From an uncultured Lachnospiraceae bacterium (lineage in GTDB: Bacteria; Bacillota; Clostridia; Lachnospirales; Lachnospiraceae), in the NCBI GenBank assembly GCA_910584945.1, contig CAJUDY010000018.1:6509-70508 (forward strand): a stretch of DNA of 64,000 nt. Direction: 5' to 3'. Below are positions 8,435 through 17,865 of this stretch, piece after piece; positions within the stretch are counted from its first letter, which is position 1; each line of letters opens with the position of its first letter. The notes beneath the pieces are model-generated. The model saw nothing but the letters and a program-made list of their open reading frames with translations, did not search any database and was not told the origin of the DNA. The translations under genes were made by a program, and so were the position numbers.

Positions 8435-8602
8435 ATGTTAAAAATTGAGAAACGGGAATATCAGAATAAAACTTTCCGGCTTCCGCTGTCCCTGGTTGAA
8501 AGATTGAATCGTCTTGCACAGGAGAAAAATATATCCGTTAATCAGCTGGTTGTAATTTTGTGCGAGTATGGTCTGGAAAATCTGGACAGTGATGACACAT
8601 AG
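8435..8602 (+). CDS. Small ribbon-helix-helix (Arc-like) DNA-binding protein
   Basis: A 55-residue ORF starting at ATG 8435, with GGAGGAG 5-10 bases upstream, ending TAG 8600-8602. The sequence pattern KTFRLPLSLVERLNRLAQEK (beta strand, helix) followed by NISVNQLVVILCEYGLE (turn, second helix) is that of Arc/MetJ-like ribbon-helix-helix repressors, which bind palindromic operators as dimers. Such proteins often regulate their own promoter or act as antitoxins; here no toxin lies downstream, and the divergent neighbour is frameshifted. Confidence 0.8.
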   Translation: MLKIEKREYQNKTFRLPLSLVERLNRLAQEKNISVNQLVVILCEYGLENLDSDDT

Positions 8603-8670
8603 GTCAGAAGTGATCAGGAATGATACTGTACTTGAACAGAAAAATAAGCAGAAAAATGAATAAAAAGTAG

Positions 8671-8699
8671 TTGCAATTCTAAAGATACTGTGTTATCAT
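8671..8699 (+). promoter_or_regulatory. Putative promoter ahead of the Rpn-type remnant
   Basis: TTGCAA (8671-8676), 17-base spacer, TATCAT (8694-8699). About 130 bases of leader follow before the remnant; the leader holds short self-complementary stretches such as ATATGC/GCATAT near 8729-8742. Confidence 0.45.
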
Positions 8700-8827
8700 A
8701 GTCACATCTGGAGAGACTTCTGAAATCCATATGCGAAAGCATATCAGGGCATATCGCCATGTTTCAGAGTGAAAAATGAATATGGCGGGCTGTGTGGAGG
8801 GGAGAAGTCCCGCTGGAAGGGGTTGTC

Positions 8828-9108
8828 ATGGGGAGAAAAGAACATCCGCTGGTATCCTATTGTCAGAAAAATCAGAACTTTGCGGAGCTGATGGATGGCT
8901 GGTTGTTTCATGGAGAGGGGAGTATTACTGCGGAGCAGATTAAAGACCAGGACCGCAGGTTCCTGGTCAGAAGCGCCAGGAGCGATACCGGGATCTCTAT
9001 AAGAAGGTGGAAGGAATAGCGCTCCATTTGCTGATCGGCGTCGAATATCAGCAGCACGTGCATTATGCGATGCCGGTTCGGATGATGGATTATGACAGTG
9101 TTTCATAA
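8828..9108 (+). pseudogene. Remnant of an Rpn-family (PD-(D/E)XK) recombination-promoting nuclease/transposase
   Basis: The frame from ATG 8828 (MGRKEHPLVSYCQKNQNFAE, then ELMDGWLFHGEG) matches the start of the Rpn/PD-(D/E)XK transposase-like proteins common in Lachnospiraceae. It shifts near 8960-8990 into another frame reading RYRDLYKKVEG and GVEYQQHVHYAMPVRMMDYD, a hallmark of the same family, then ends at TAA 9106-9108. The usual protein is around 300 residues, so this is both frameshifted and missing its C-terminal two thirds. No terminal repeats were found. Confidence 0.7.
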
Positions 9109-9200
9109 TAACGCTCCGGAAAAAACGAATCGAACAGCTTAGAACAAAAAGAAAATCACGGGCATTCGCCCATAAGATTCCAAAAAAGCAAACAGAATAG

Positions 9201-9686
9201 ATGGAGACGAGGATGATGATGTGGACAGTTTTTCGCCGTCTTCTGCTGTACCCGCATTTGTTGTGGATTGCGCTGGAGGATAGCAGGGAGAGGAAGATCC
9301 CAGATGCGCTGCTTCGCTCCCTGCTGTGTCAGGAAGGTGCGCTGCTGCTTCTGGAGAGCATTTTCCAGGAAGATTCGGGCGTCCTTCTGGAAGCGGTCAA
9401 AGGATTACTGGCGGGAGGCGGAGCGGCGTTTCTACTTTATCTTGTGACCCGAGGCGGGATCGGAGCCGGGGACGTGAAGCTTCTGATGACGGCAGGTCTC
9501 TGTCTTGGGAGCCGGAAGATCATAGAAGCGCAGATTCTGGCAATGTTCCTGGCGTGTCCGGCGTGCATGTATCTTTTCTTTACGAAAAGATGTCGGGAAA
9601 AGCAGAGTATCCCGCTGGCACCCTTCTTTCTGGCGGGAATTCTGCTTGCTGATTGTCTGTGGGAGATCCGTGTACTGACCGGATAA
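9201..9686 (+). CDS. Prepilin peptidase, A24 family (TadV/CpaA-like)
   Basis: About 160 residues, mainly membrane segments. The two catalytic aspartate regions are present: ALEDSRERKIPD near residue 27 and GGIGAGDVKLLMTAG near 87, the GxGD motif of type IV prepilin peptidases that cleave the leader of pilins. The precise start is uncertain: ATGs at 9201, 9213, 9216 and 9219 are in frame and the GGAGACGAGG run suggests one of the later ones. No pilin or pilus ATPase lies next to it; it precedes the PP2C-kinase pair, whereas the Tad locus at 39.9 kb has its own peptidase. Confidence 0.85.
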   Translation: METRMMMWTVFRRLLLYPHLLWIALEDSRERKIPDALLRSLLCQEGALLLLESIFQEDSGVLLEAVKGLLAGGGAAFLLYLVTRGGIGAGDVKLLMTAGLCLGSRKIIEAQILAMFLACPACMYLFFTKRCREKQSIPLAPFFLAGILLADCLWEIRVLTG

Positions 9687-9700
9687 GAGAGGAGAAGAAG

Positions 9701-10498
9701 ATGACGTATGAATGGGCATATGGTACCGATCAGGGCAGCAGAAGGAAAACAAATCAGGATTCTATTCTCCTGAAAAAAGCCCTCTGGGGAGAGGAAGAGG
9801 CCGTGTTGGCGGTGCTCTGCGACGGTATGGGAGGGCTTTCGAGAGGAGAGCTGGCGAGCGCGTCGGCAGTGCGGGCGTTTTCCCGGTGGTTTGCGGAGGA
9901 GCTGCCGAAGCTTGGACGGGAAAATATCCGGGAACAGGCCGTATATTCTTCCTGGGAGGCGCTTTTCCAGAGGCTCAATGCGAAGATCGGCGCTTATGGA
10001 CAGAGGCGGAATCTACTGCTGGGAACGACGGTGACGGCGGTACTTTTTCTGGGCGGCAGGTACTACATCGCGCATGTGGGAGACTGCAGACTCTATGAGG
10101 TTACCAGTCAGCTCGTGCAGCTTACAAAAGACCAGACGCTGGTGCAGCGGGAGGCGGATCTGGGACATCTGACCCCGGAGGAGGCGAGAAAGGATGAGAG
10201 AAGCCATGTGCTGCTGCAGTGCGTGGGCGCATCGAAGGAGGTGGCGCCCGTTTATGGGACCGGGAGGACGCCGGAGGGCGCCCGGTATCTGCTCTGCTGC
10301 GACGGATTCTGGCGCACGGCTTCCGATCAGGAGCTTTTGCAGGCGCTGACACGGGGGAAGAAAAGGCCTCCGGCAGCATTAAAAAGGGGTCTGAAAGAGA
10401 TGATCCGCAGGAACCGGGCCAGGGGAGAGCAGGATAATATTACCGCGGCGGTAATTCTGTGCGGCAAAAAAAGCGGACCGGGGGGAGTTCATGCTTAG
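9701..10498 (+). CDS. PP2C-family Ser/Thr protein phosphatase
   Basis: 265 residues from ATG 9701 (GAGAGGAGAAGAAG upstream; a TTG at 9653 is less likely). Metal-binding and catalytic PP2C motifs: TNQDS near residue 17, LAVLCDGMGG near 40, GTTVTAVLF, HVGDCRLYE, and the final QDNITAAVI segment. The soluble enzyme should remove phosphates from targets of the kinase encoded next. Its stop overlaps the kinase start by 8 bases, the usual coupling of such pairs. Clearly paralogous to the phosphatase at 51807 (both have a DGMGGL..GELASAS segment). Confidence 0.93.
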   Translation: MTYEWAYGTDQGSRRKTNQDSILLKKALWGEEEAVLAVLCDGMGGLSRGELASASAVRAFSRWFAEELPKLGRENIREQAVYSSWEALFQRLNAKIGAYGQRRNLLLGTTVTAVLFLGGRYYIAHVGDCRLYEVTSQLVQLTKDQTLVQREADLGHLTPEEARKDERSHVLLQCVGASKEVAPVYGTGRTPEGARYLLCCDGFWRTASDQELLQALTRGKKRPPAALKRGLKEMIRRNRARGEQDNITAAVILCGKKSGPGGVHA

Positions 10499-12188
10499 GA
10501 TCGGCTCTGTAATTGACGGAAAATACAAGATCCTGAATGTGATCGGCCGCGGCGGTATGAGCGTGGTGTACCTGGCCATGAACGAACGAGTAAATAAGCA
10601 GTGGGCGGTCAAGGAGGTCCGAAAAGAGGGCGGCAGAGACCTTCTAATGGACCAAAAAGAGATCGAGATGATGAAAAAGCTTAAGCATCCTCATCTTCCC
10701 AGCGTGGTGGATGTGATTGAACACAGAGATTGTCTGCTGATCGTGATGGACTACATCGAAGGGCGCTCCCTCCAGGACCTTCTGGCGGAGCAGGGCGCTC
10801 TGCCCCAGGAACAGGTACTCTCGTGGGCGTGCCAGCTCTGCGAGGTGCTGTCCTATCTGCATACCAGAGAGCCGGCGATCATCTACCGGGATATGAAGCC
10901 CGCCAACGTGATGTTAAAGCCTGACGGGAACATTATGCTGATCGACTTCGGCGCGGCCCGGGAATACAAGCCCCGGAATCTCAAAGACACCGTTTCCCTT
11001 GGGACCAGAGGGTACGCGGCGCCGGAGCAGTACGAACGAACCGGCCAGAGTGACGAGAGGACGGATATCTACTGCCTGGGCGTTATGTTGTTCCAGCTTC
11101 TCACCGGGGAAAGTCCCCATGCGCTTCGTCCCATCGGTCAGATTAACCCTTCCTTTTCCTCCGGTCTGGAGGCCATTATCCAAAAATGTACCCAAATCAA
11201 AAAAGAGAACCGATATCAGTCCTGCATGGAGCTAAAATATGCGCTGGAGCATTACTGGGAGTGGGACAGCGCTTACCGGAGTAAGTTGAAAAAATCTCTT
11301 CTCTGCTTTCTGGCGTTGGCGGTTCTCACGGTACTGTTGGGAGTCGGTGCAGTCGTTTTTCGGGGGATGGAAATAAGGCTGAAAAGGCATAACTATGAAG
11401 CGTATCTTCTGGCTGCCGGTCATGCCCTCACCAGAGAGGAAGAGATTGAGAATTATAAAAAGGCGGTGAGTCTGGACCCGGTTCGGGAGGAAGCCTATTT
11501 GGCGCTTTTGGAGGATACCTTTCTGGAAGATCAGCTTTTGACTCGGGAGGAGAGCGCAGAGCTTCGGGCCGTTCTGATTGATTATGGGGACGGAAAACGG
11601 ACCAACGAAGAGCGGTTTCTGGAGAATCCGGAAGGATATGACCGGTTTGCCTATGCAGCAGGGCTGGCTTATTATTATAAGTTTCAGGAAAAGGGGAATA
11701 AAAAGTATGCAAAAGGATATCTCGAGATTGCAGCCAGGTCGGAAACTTTGGAAGAAGGACGGAGAGAACGGGCCGAAAGACTTTCGGTGATCGCGGATTA
11801 TTATGCCAGGGTCGGACTTTTGGACGAGGCGGGAGACGCGTCGGTGACTTACCGGGATTACTGGGAGGACTTGACGGCTCTGTCCGCGGGGAATCTGGTG
11901 GAAGCGGACAATGAACGGACAGCGCTGGTCATGTATGGGGAGCTGGTAAGCCAGATGGTTTCGCGTGCGGTCCGGTTTTTGGAGGACGGGGTGAGCAAAG
12001 AAGAGATGCAGGCTCAGCTTGGACTGATTCGGACTCATCTGGACACGGATTTTCAGGAGGCGGGGGAGGAGAGCCGGAGAAAAGTCACAGAAGAGATCCG
12101 GAAGCTTCAGGAGCAGATCGGGCAGGCGGAAAAGCTGGTAAACTCTGCCTGCCGGAAGGGAGAGGGAGAAGATGGAATTATACCATGA
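10491..12188 (+). CDS. Transmembrane Ser/Thr protein kinase, Hanks type
   Basis: 565 residues. Kinase domain residues 8-265 with all core elements: IGRGGMSVVYLA loop, AVKEV lysine, YRDMKPANVML catalytic loop (132-142), IDFG (151-154), GTRGYAAPEQY. A single membrane helix follows at 269-291, then an outer part of about 270 residues that begins with TPR-like helices (NYKKAVSLDPVREEAYLALL). It lacks PASTA repeats. It probably senses an extracytoplasmic state and phosphorylates cytoplasmic targets, opposed by the upstream phosphatase. Its 3' end overlaps the next gene by 17 bases. Confidence 0.93.
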   Translation: MLRIGSVIDGKYKILNVIGRGGMSVVYLAMNERVNKQWAVKEVRKEGGRDLLMDQKEIEMMKKLKHPHLPSVVDVIEHRDCLLIVMDYIEGRSLQDLLAEQGALPQEQVLSWACQLCEVLSYLHTREPAIIYRDMKPANVMLKPDGNIMLIDFGAAREYKPRNLKDTVSLGTRGYAAPEQYERTGQSDERTDIYCLGVMLFQLLTGESPHALRPIGQINPSFSSGLEAIIQKCTQIKKENRYQSCMELKYALEHYWEWDSAYRSKLKKSLLCFLALAVLTVLLGVGAVVFRGMEIRLKRHNYEAYLLAAGHALTREEEIENYKKAVSLDPVREEAYLALLEDTFLEDQLLTREESAELRAVLIDYGDGKRTNEERFLENPEGYDRFAYAAGLAYYYKFQEKGNKKYAKGYLEIAARSETLEEGRRERAERLSVIADYYARVGLLDEAGDASVTYRDYWEDLTALSAGNLVEADNERTALVMYGELVSQMVSRAVRFLEDGVSKEEMQAQLGLIRTHLDTDFQEAGEESRRKVTEEIRKLQEQIGQAEKLVNSACRKGEGEDGIIP

Positions 12189-15100
12189 ATGGTACCGCAT
12201 CTGTATGGCGGGAGCCGTCGCGGGGGTATTCCTGTCAGGAGTGCTTTTTGTCCGTCTGGATGTCCGGACCGCCGTCCGGGTACTGACCGGAGACAGGATG
12301 CAGAAAGAGGTTTTGGCGGAAAAGAAAAAACAGATCAAAAAGAAGAAAAAGAAAACTGCGGTCAAAGTTCCGGGGGAGGAACAGACGACGCTGATCAAAA
12401 GAGATACCAGGTTATTCCGGGTGCTGGAGGAGATTCTTGTGGTACACACGGAGGAACGAATTGAGGCGGTATACGGATACGTACAGGACCCGGTTCAGGA
12501 GGAAAGAATGAGAAGAAAAAGATGGAAAGGGACAAAGTTAGTGATTTTTCTGCTTTGCTTTTGCGGCGGGCTGCATGATGTTTTGCCGGCGCGGGCGGAG
12601 GAGGAATGGGAGCCAAAGGTCAGCCTTGTATCGGCCGTGAATGATTATGGAACCACGGTGACGGATGAGGAAGGGACTTATTATTTTCGGGAGTCCTTGA
12701 CGGTCACCCTGTACTTTGCAGAACCGGAAAAGACGGAAGGGGAGACGACAGAGAAAGAGACAGAAGAACAGACATGCAAAGATGCAGGGGAAGAAAAGGC
12801 TGACAGACAAGAAGAAGAGAAGCCGGATGGGCAGGAAGGAGAAAAGGAAGATGAAGAGCAGAAAAAAGAGGAAGACAGAGAAGAAGCAGAAGAAGAGGAC
12901 GACAGGGAAGAGACAGAAAAGCAGGAAATATACTGGATACTTCGAAGAGACGGAGTGGAGCTGGTCGGCGAAGAGGGACTTTATCAGGATCTCCTGCTGG
13001 AGGGCGGGATTTACCAGTATACCCTGGAAGCGGTCGGCAAAGAAGGGCTGGAGGAAGTACAGGTACTGACTGTCTGCGCGCAGAAGTACGGGGAGGAGCC
13101 GATGGTATCCCTCCGCTTTGATCAGGAACCTGTATCTTCGGAAGGAATGCATTATTTTTCGGAATTGTCGAAGATGACCCTGGAGGCGGAGGCGGCCTGC
13201 GGAATTGCGGAAGTCGCGTACCGGACGCCGGACGGAGCATATGTGCCGCTGGAAGCACCGTTCCAGGAGGAACCGTATCTTTTCGGTGAGCAGTCGTCAC
13301 TGGCCATCCCTTTTTTGGAACAGGAATCTCTGGAAGAAGGACGGCATTCGTATATGTTCCGGGTAACAGACTGTCTGGGGGGAAGCAAAGAAGAGACAGC
13401 GGAATTTCTGCTGGATAAAACGCCTCCAGACGGGGAAGTTTTTGTTTCCTATGATTCAGACGGAACGAACGCTTCTGTTGCAAAGGAGACAGGGATTCGA
13501 AGGCTGATATCTTCCATCCGGGAATGGCTGTTTGCAAAGACCAGAATCGATTTTTCTCTGTATATAAAGGATGGGACGCCTTCGGGGCAGCAAGGGGCGG
13601 AAGCTTCCGGCCTGGATTGGGCGGACCTTCGAAGCCAGATTGAGGCAAAAGAACAATCAATGGAGGTAAGAGACCTTCAGCTTGCGGAGGAAGGGACGGC
13701 CAGGTTCTCTTTCGAGGGTACCAGGCGGGAAGGCTATACAAAAGTGACGGGTTGTCTTACGCTGCCCCGCGGCATCGGAACAGACCTTACGGACGCGCTT
13801 GTGGTCCGGCGGCTCAAGGACCGGGCCGGGAATATAACGACCGGGGAAGATGGAGAAGGATTTACCGGTACGACGGTGCTGTGTCTGGACCGCACCGCGC
13901 CAGTACTTCTTACAGACCTGGGTCCCGGGGTGGTGGATGAGGAGCGAAAATGGATTTTCTACCGGGGGGACGCAGTCATCGGACTTTCTCTCACGGAGGC
14001 GAACTACACAGAGACTTTGGATGAAGAGGGACAGGTCTTGTCTCCAAAGGTGACTGTGACCGGCCCGGAAGGGCAGGAAGCAGGTCTGGAGTCGTGGCAG
14101 CCGTCCGGAACGGGAGTGTTTTCTTCTATTCGCTTTCCGGCCCTGTCGGAAGGGGGAGAGGCAGTCTACACGTTTGAAGTGGAGTATCAGGACGGAGCGG
14201 GAAATCTTTTGGAAAAAGAGGGTGCATTTACCGATTACACGATTATCGTGGATAATCAGGCCCCGGAACTGATTGATTTTCAGACGGAGGGGAAGTCAAG
14301 CTGCAGGAAAGACGGCATGGCTGTATACCAGAACCGGGATGGGGCGGACGTGGTGTTCTCATTTGTGCTGAAAGATGCGAAAAGCTACTGGAATCCGGCC
14401 CGGGTCCGGCTGGAGGTCTATGATCAGAGTACGGAGGAGCTGGCGGCGGCAGTGGACGGGACAGGGCTTGACTGGCAGGAGGAGGGGGATTTTCACCGGG
14501 CCTCGTATGCCTTCGACGGGGCCGAAGGCTTCAGCGCCGCCGCTTACTATGCGGTTCTCACTTATGAAGATTGTGCCGGGAATCCGCTGACGGGAAGCCA
14601 GGAATGGACAGATGCGGTATCCGGCGGCAGATATACCGGCAATGCATTCTGGCTGGACCACGAAGCGCCGGTGCTTTCGCTTTCGTACCCTGCGGCGAAT
14701 CGCCTGGTAAGGGAGGGCGATCCGGACCCGGAGGCAGACGAGAGAGACGCGGTTCCAAAGCCGGGATACACCGCTTATTATGGGAAGGAGGTCCAAGTAT
14801 TCTTTTTTCTGCGGGAAGCCTGGGCCTGTCCGATCCGTGAAGAAGAGACGCTTGTGGGTCTCCGGGATTTTTCCCTTGTAGTGTTCGGGAAACGGCAGGG
14901 GGAACTGGAGCCGAAGGTGGCGTGGAAGCAGACAAAGGAGGGCTATGAGGGCCGCTTTACGCTGGAAAAGGAGGACGGCTATACCTTCGCTCTTTCCTAT
15001 CAGGACCCGGCGGGAAATCTGCTGGAGGCGGAGGGTGAGGCGGCTGTGTCCGGTCTGGCGGAAGGAAGATATACAAGTCCGGCTCTGGTGGTGGACCGGA

Positions 15101-17865
15101 CAGCGCCGATACTTCGGGCGTCCTACACGGACCAGTCCGGAGCGCCTGTAGACCGCTCTGCCCTTCCTAAGAGAGAGGGGCGTACGTACTTTTCGGAGCC
15201 GGTTTTATTGAGGCTGGAGCTACAGGATGAGCATCTTCGCAGTCAGGAAGTAAAGGACGTGCTGAGCGGTCTTCAAGTGTTCGACTGTGCTTCCCGGGTA
15301 CTGGGGGAGAACAGTGTCGCCCGGTATGTGGAAGGACTGGATGGCAGTCAGCTGATCCCCGGAGCCTGTACCTGGTATGTGCCGCTGTCGACGGAAGGAA
15401 TCTATCAGATACCCGTGGGGGCGGAGGATCTGGCGGGTAACCGGACGGAGTGGGTCTGGGAGGAGGCCGCCGTGGACAGGACAGAGCCGGAACTGTCCCT
15501 GTCCTGTCAGACGGAGCCTTCCGGTTTTCTGGACTTTATCCGCTATGGAGATCTGACATATCTGTTCGCGGACTGCAAGGTGACTGTTACTGCTGCCGCT
15601 TCGGATTCCGTGTCCGGAATTCAAAGCATCCGTTTTCTCACAGAAGAGGCGGACGCCGGAGAAATCAATGAATACAAAAAGGAGTTTTCTCCCGCTGAAA
15701 AAGGGGAGTTCCAGATGGTATTTCCGGCGTCCGGGGAAGACTTTATGGGGAAGGTGACGGTGCAGGCTTTCGACTGGTCCCGGAACAGGACGGTAAAGTC
15801 CGGCGGGCAGATCGTGGAGAGCCGTAAGAAGCACGAGCGGAGCAAAAATCTGACGATCACGACGCTGACCGCTCCTGGACGGACTGTGGGGGATCAGCAT
15901 TATTATAATACGGATATCCGCTTTCAGGTGCAGGCGGAGGATGCCGGTTCCGGTCTTGGAAAATTGTCGGTGACCGGCGGGACCACCATTGACCGGATGA
16001 CAGACTACACAAAAGGAGCGGGGGAGATCGTCTGGAAATACAAAGAAGAATTTCTGTTGGAAGCAGCGCAGAATAATGAGAATGCGGTGCCGGTAAGGGC
16101 AGAATATCAGGACAATGCGGGCCATATACATACCGCGGAGCAAAGTTACAACATTGATCTTGTTCCTCCCAGAATTCAGGTCACCTATGACCAGAACGAT
16201 CCGATGGAAGGGAATTATTACTGCCAGATAAGGACCGCCCTGGTGGAGATCCGGGAGCGGAATTTTGATCCGGCGGACGTGGAATTTCAGATCACGAACA
16301 CGGATGGAGGGATGCCCGGGTTTGGGGGTTGGACCGCTTCCGGTACCGGAGATGACACGCTGCATGTGTGCCCGGTGACCTTTGCGGAGGATGGGGATTA
16401 CACCTTTTCTCTGGCGGTGACGGATCTGGCGGGGAACCGGACCGAATATGGACAGACGGACGCTTTTACCATTGATCAGACGGCGCCAGTGCTCGCCGTG
16501 TCTTTTGATCAGGAGCAGAGCCGGAACGGATTGTATTATGGAACCGGACGGACGGCCAGAATCGAGATTTTGGAACATAATTTTGATCCTTCTTTTGTGG
16601 AAGTGTCGGTGACCGCCGAAGACGGGGCGGAGGCGCCGGCGCTGTCCGGATGGAGAACAGCCAGGGATGAAAGCTGGGCGGAACTTTCTTTCCTCGATGA
16701 CGGAATTTATCAATTTCGGATTGCCGGGACGGATCTGGCTGGAAATCCCATGGAACCTTATGAGACGGAGCGGTTCGTGATCGATCGGACGCCGCCGAAG
16801 ATCGAGATTACCGGCGTGGAGCATCGGTCGGCCAATCCCGGTCCGGTCACGCCACGGATTCAGTGCTCAGACAGGAATTATGATCTGGGACAGACCAGTA
16901 TCCGTCTGGAAGGCGTTCAGAATGGAACGATATCGTTCCAGGGCACGAGAGAAGAACGTACGTATGGGATGGACTGTCAGATCGAGGACTTCGCATATAC
17001 ACAGGAGATGGACGATCTTTATCGCCTGCAGGTTACCGCCTGCGATCTGGCGGGCAATCAGAGCGAGGAAGAGATGGTCTTTTCCGTGAATCGTTTCGGC
17101 TCGGTCTATACGCTGGATGAGCGGACGAATCTGCTGGCCGGAAACAGGGGGATTTATTATACCAGCGAGGAGCAAGAGCTTGTGGTTACGGAAACCAATG
17201 TGGACACGCTGGTATGTAAGGAGATCACCTGCAACCGGGATGGGGCTCTGCGCACACTGACGGAAGGGGAGGATTATACGGTCCGGGAGAGCGGCACGGA
17301 CGAGAGCTGGAAGCAGTATGAGTATACTATTTTTAAAAATAATTTTGAGGAGGAGGGGATCTATGTCCTGACGATCTATTCGGAAGATCAGGCCAGGAAC
17401 GCGTCGGACAATGACACCAAAGGAATGCGGCTGGAATTCGCGGTGGACAAGACGCCTCCGTCAATCCTCTTATCCGGCGTCGAGGACGGCGGGCAGTATC
17501 GGGAGGAGGGCCGGGAGATGACCCTGGATGTGGAGGACAATCTCTGCCTTACAAAAATGCAGGCCAGAATCAATGGGATTCCCTCTACCTATTATGCCTC
17601 CGAAGTTCTGGAAGCAGGAGGAAGAATCCGATTGATGACAGGAAGCAGGAATCAATGGCAGACCATACAGGTTACCGCCTGGGACGCGGCGGGGAATCAG
17701 GCCTTTACCGACACCCGCCGTTTTCTGATCACGCCGAATCTTCTGATACAGTTTTATATGGACAGACCGCTGTTTTATGGGACGTCGGGCATTTTGTTGC
17801 TGTCAGGAACGGCAGGGACGGCAATTTGGATGCTCAGAAAGCGGAAATATCAGAATAGACGTTGA
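12172..17865 (+). CDS. Giant Ig-like repeat surface protein fused to an N-terminal small membrane protein
   Basis: 1,897 residues in one frame. Residues 1-110: a membrane helix (10-30), then a Lys-rich cytoplasmic-type segment resembling the small separate membrane protein that accompanies PP2C/kinase genes. Residue 113 begins a second N-terminus (MRRKRWKG, hydrophobic core, cleavage-like PARA-EEE). After an acidic Glu/Lys-rich stretch (about 185-250) come roughly ten extracellular modules, each ending in a D-x-A-G-N motif and linked by D-x-[TAQ]-x-P (for example VDRTAPI, IDQTAPV, VDKTPPS), typical of bacterial Ig-like repeats. A C-terminal helix near 1868-1886 and RKRKYQNRR tail anchor it. 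Likely an adhesin or sensor presented beside the kinase; ligand unknown. Confidence 0.8.
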   Translation: MELYHEWYRICMAGAVAGVFLSGVLFVRLDVRTAVRVLTGDRMQKEVLAEKKKQIKKKKKKTAVKVPGEEQTTLIKRDTRLFRVLEEILVVHTEERIEAVYGYVQDPVQEERMRRKRWKGTKLVIFLLCFCGGLHDVLPARAEEEWEPKVSLVSAVNDYGTTVTDEEGTYYFRESLTVTLYFAEPEKTEGETTEKETEEQTCKDAGEEKADRQEEEKPDGQEGEKEDEEQKKEEDREEAEEEDDREETEKQEIYWILRRDGVELVGEEGLYQDLLLEGGIYQYTLEAVGKEGLEEVQVLTVCAQKYGEEPMVSLRFDQEPVSSEGMHYFSELSKMTLEAEAACGIAEVAYRTPDGAYVPLEAPFQEEPYLFGEQSSLAIPFLEQESLEEGRHSYMFRVTDCLGGSKEETAEFLLDKTPPDGEVFVSYDSDGTNASVAKETGIRRLISSIREWLFAKTRIDFSLYIKDGTPSGQQGAEASGLDWADLRSQIEAKEQSMEVRDLQLAEEGTARFSFEGTRREGYTKVTGCLTLPRGIGTDLTDALVVRRLKDRAGNITTGEDGEGFTGTTVLCLDRTAPVLLTDLGPGVVDEERKWIFYRGDAVIGLSLTEANYTETLDEEGQVLSPKVTVTGPEGQEAGLESWQPSGTGVFSSIRFPALSEGGEAVYTFEVEYQDGAGNLLEKEGAFTDYTIIVDNQAPELIDFQTEGKSSCRKDGMAVYQNRDGADVVFSFVLKDAKSYWNPARVRLEVYDQSTEELAAAVDGTGLDWQEEGDFHRASYAFDGAEGFSAAAYYAVLTYEDCAGNPLTGSQEWTDAVSGGRYTGNAFWLDHEAPVLSLSYPAANRLVREGDPDPEADERDAVPKPGYTAYYGKEVQVFFFLREAWACPIREEETLVGLRDFSLVVFGKRQGELEPKVAWKQTKEGYEGRFTLEKEDGYTFALSYQDPAGNLLEAEGEAAVSGLAEGRYTSPALVVDRTAPILRASYTDQSGAPVDRSALPKREGRTYFSEPVLLRLELQDEHLRSQEVKDVLSGLQVFDCASRVLGENSVARYVEGLDGSQLIPGACTWYVPLSTEGIYQIPVGAEDLAGNRTEWVWEEAAVDRTEPELSLSCQTEPSGFLDFIRYGDLTYLFADCKVTVTAAASDSVSGIQSIRFLTEEADAGEINEYKKEFSPAEKGEFQMVFPASGEDFMGKVTVQAFDWSRNRTVKSGGQIVESRKKHERSKNLTITTLTAPGRTVGDQHYYNTDIRFQVQAEDAGSGLGKLSVTGGTTIDRMTDYTKGAGEIVWKYKEEFLLEAAQNNENAVPVRAEYQDNAGHIHTAEQSYNIDLVPPRIQVTYDQNDPMEGNYYCQIRTALVEIRERNFDPADVEFQITNTDGGMPGFGGWTASGTGDDTLHVCPVTFAEDGDYTFSLAVTDLAGNRTEYGQTDAFTIDQTAPVLAVSFDQEQSRNGLYYGTGRTARIEILEHNFDPSFVEVSVTAEDGAEAPALSGWRTARDESWAELSFLDDGIYQFRIAGTDLAGNPMEPYETERFVIDRTPPKIEITGVEHRSANPGPVTPRIQCSDRNYDLGQTSIRLEGVQNGTISFQGTREERTYGMDCQIEDFAYTQEMDDLYRLQVTACDLAGNQSEEEMVFSVNRFGSVYTLDERTNLLAGNRGIYYTSEEQELVVTETNVDTLVCKEITCNRDGALRTLTEGEDYTVRESGTDESWKQYEYTIFKNNFEEEGIYVLTIYSEDQARNASDNDTKGMRLEFAVDKTPPSILLSGVEDGGQYREEGREMTLDVEDNLCLTKMQARINGIPSTYYASEVLEAGGRIRLMTGSRNQWQTIQVTAWDAAGNQAFTDTRRFLITPNLLIQFYMDRPLFYGTSGILLLSGTAGTAIWMLRKRKYQNRR
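12497..12510 (+). promoter_or_regulatory. Internal ribosome binding site and ATG inside the giant ORF
   Basis: AGGAGGAAAGA immediately precedes ATG 12508, in frame with the gene starting at 12172. It is a textbook ribosome site, stronger than that of the annotated start, and the encoded product begins with a signal-peptide-like sequence. No stop codon separates the two parts. Confidence 0.7.

Noticed and set aside
8744..9106. 120-residue minus-strand frame
   Set aside because: Antisense to the recognisable Rpn-type remnant; no ribosome site or family features.
15220..16824. 534-residue minus-strand frame inside the giant Ig-like gene
   Set aside because: No ribosome site, no domain, and the opposite strand carries regular D-x-A-G-N repeats.
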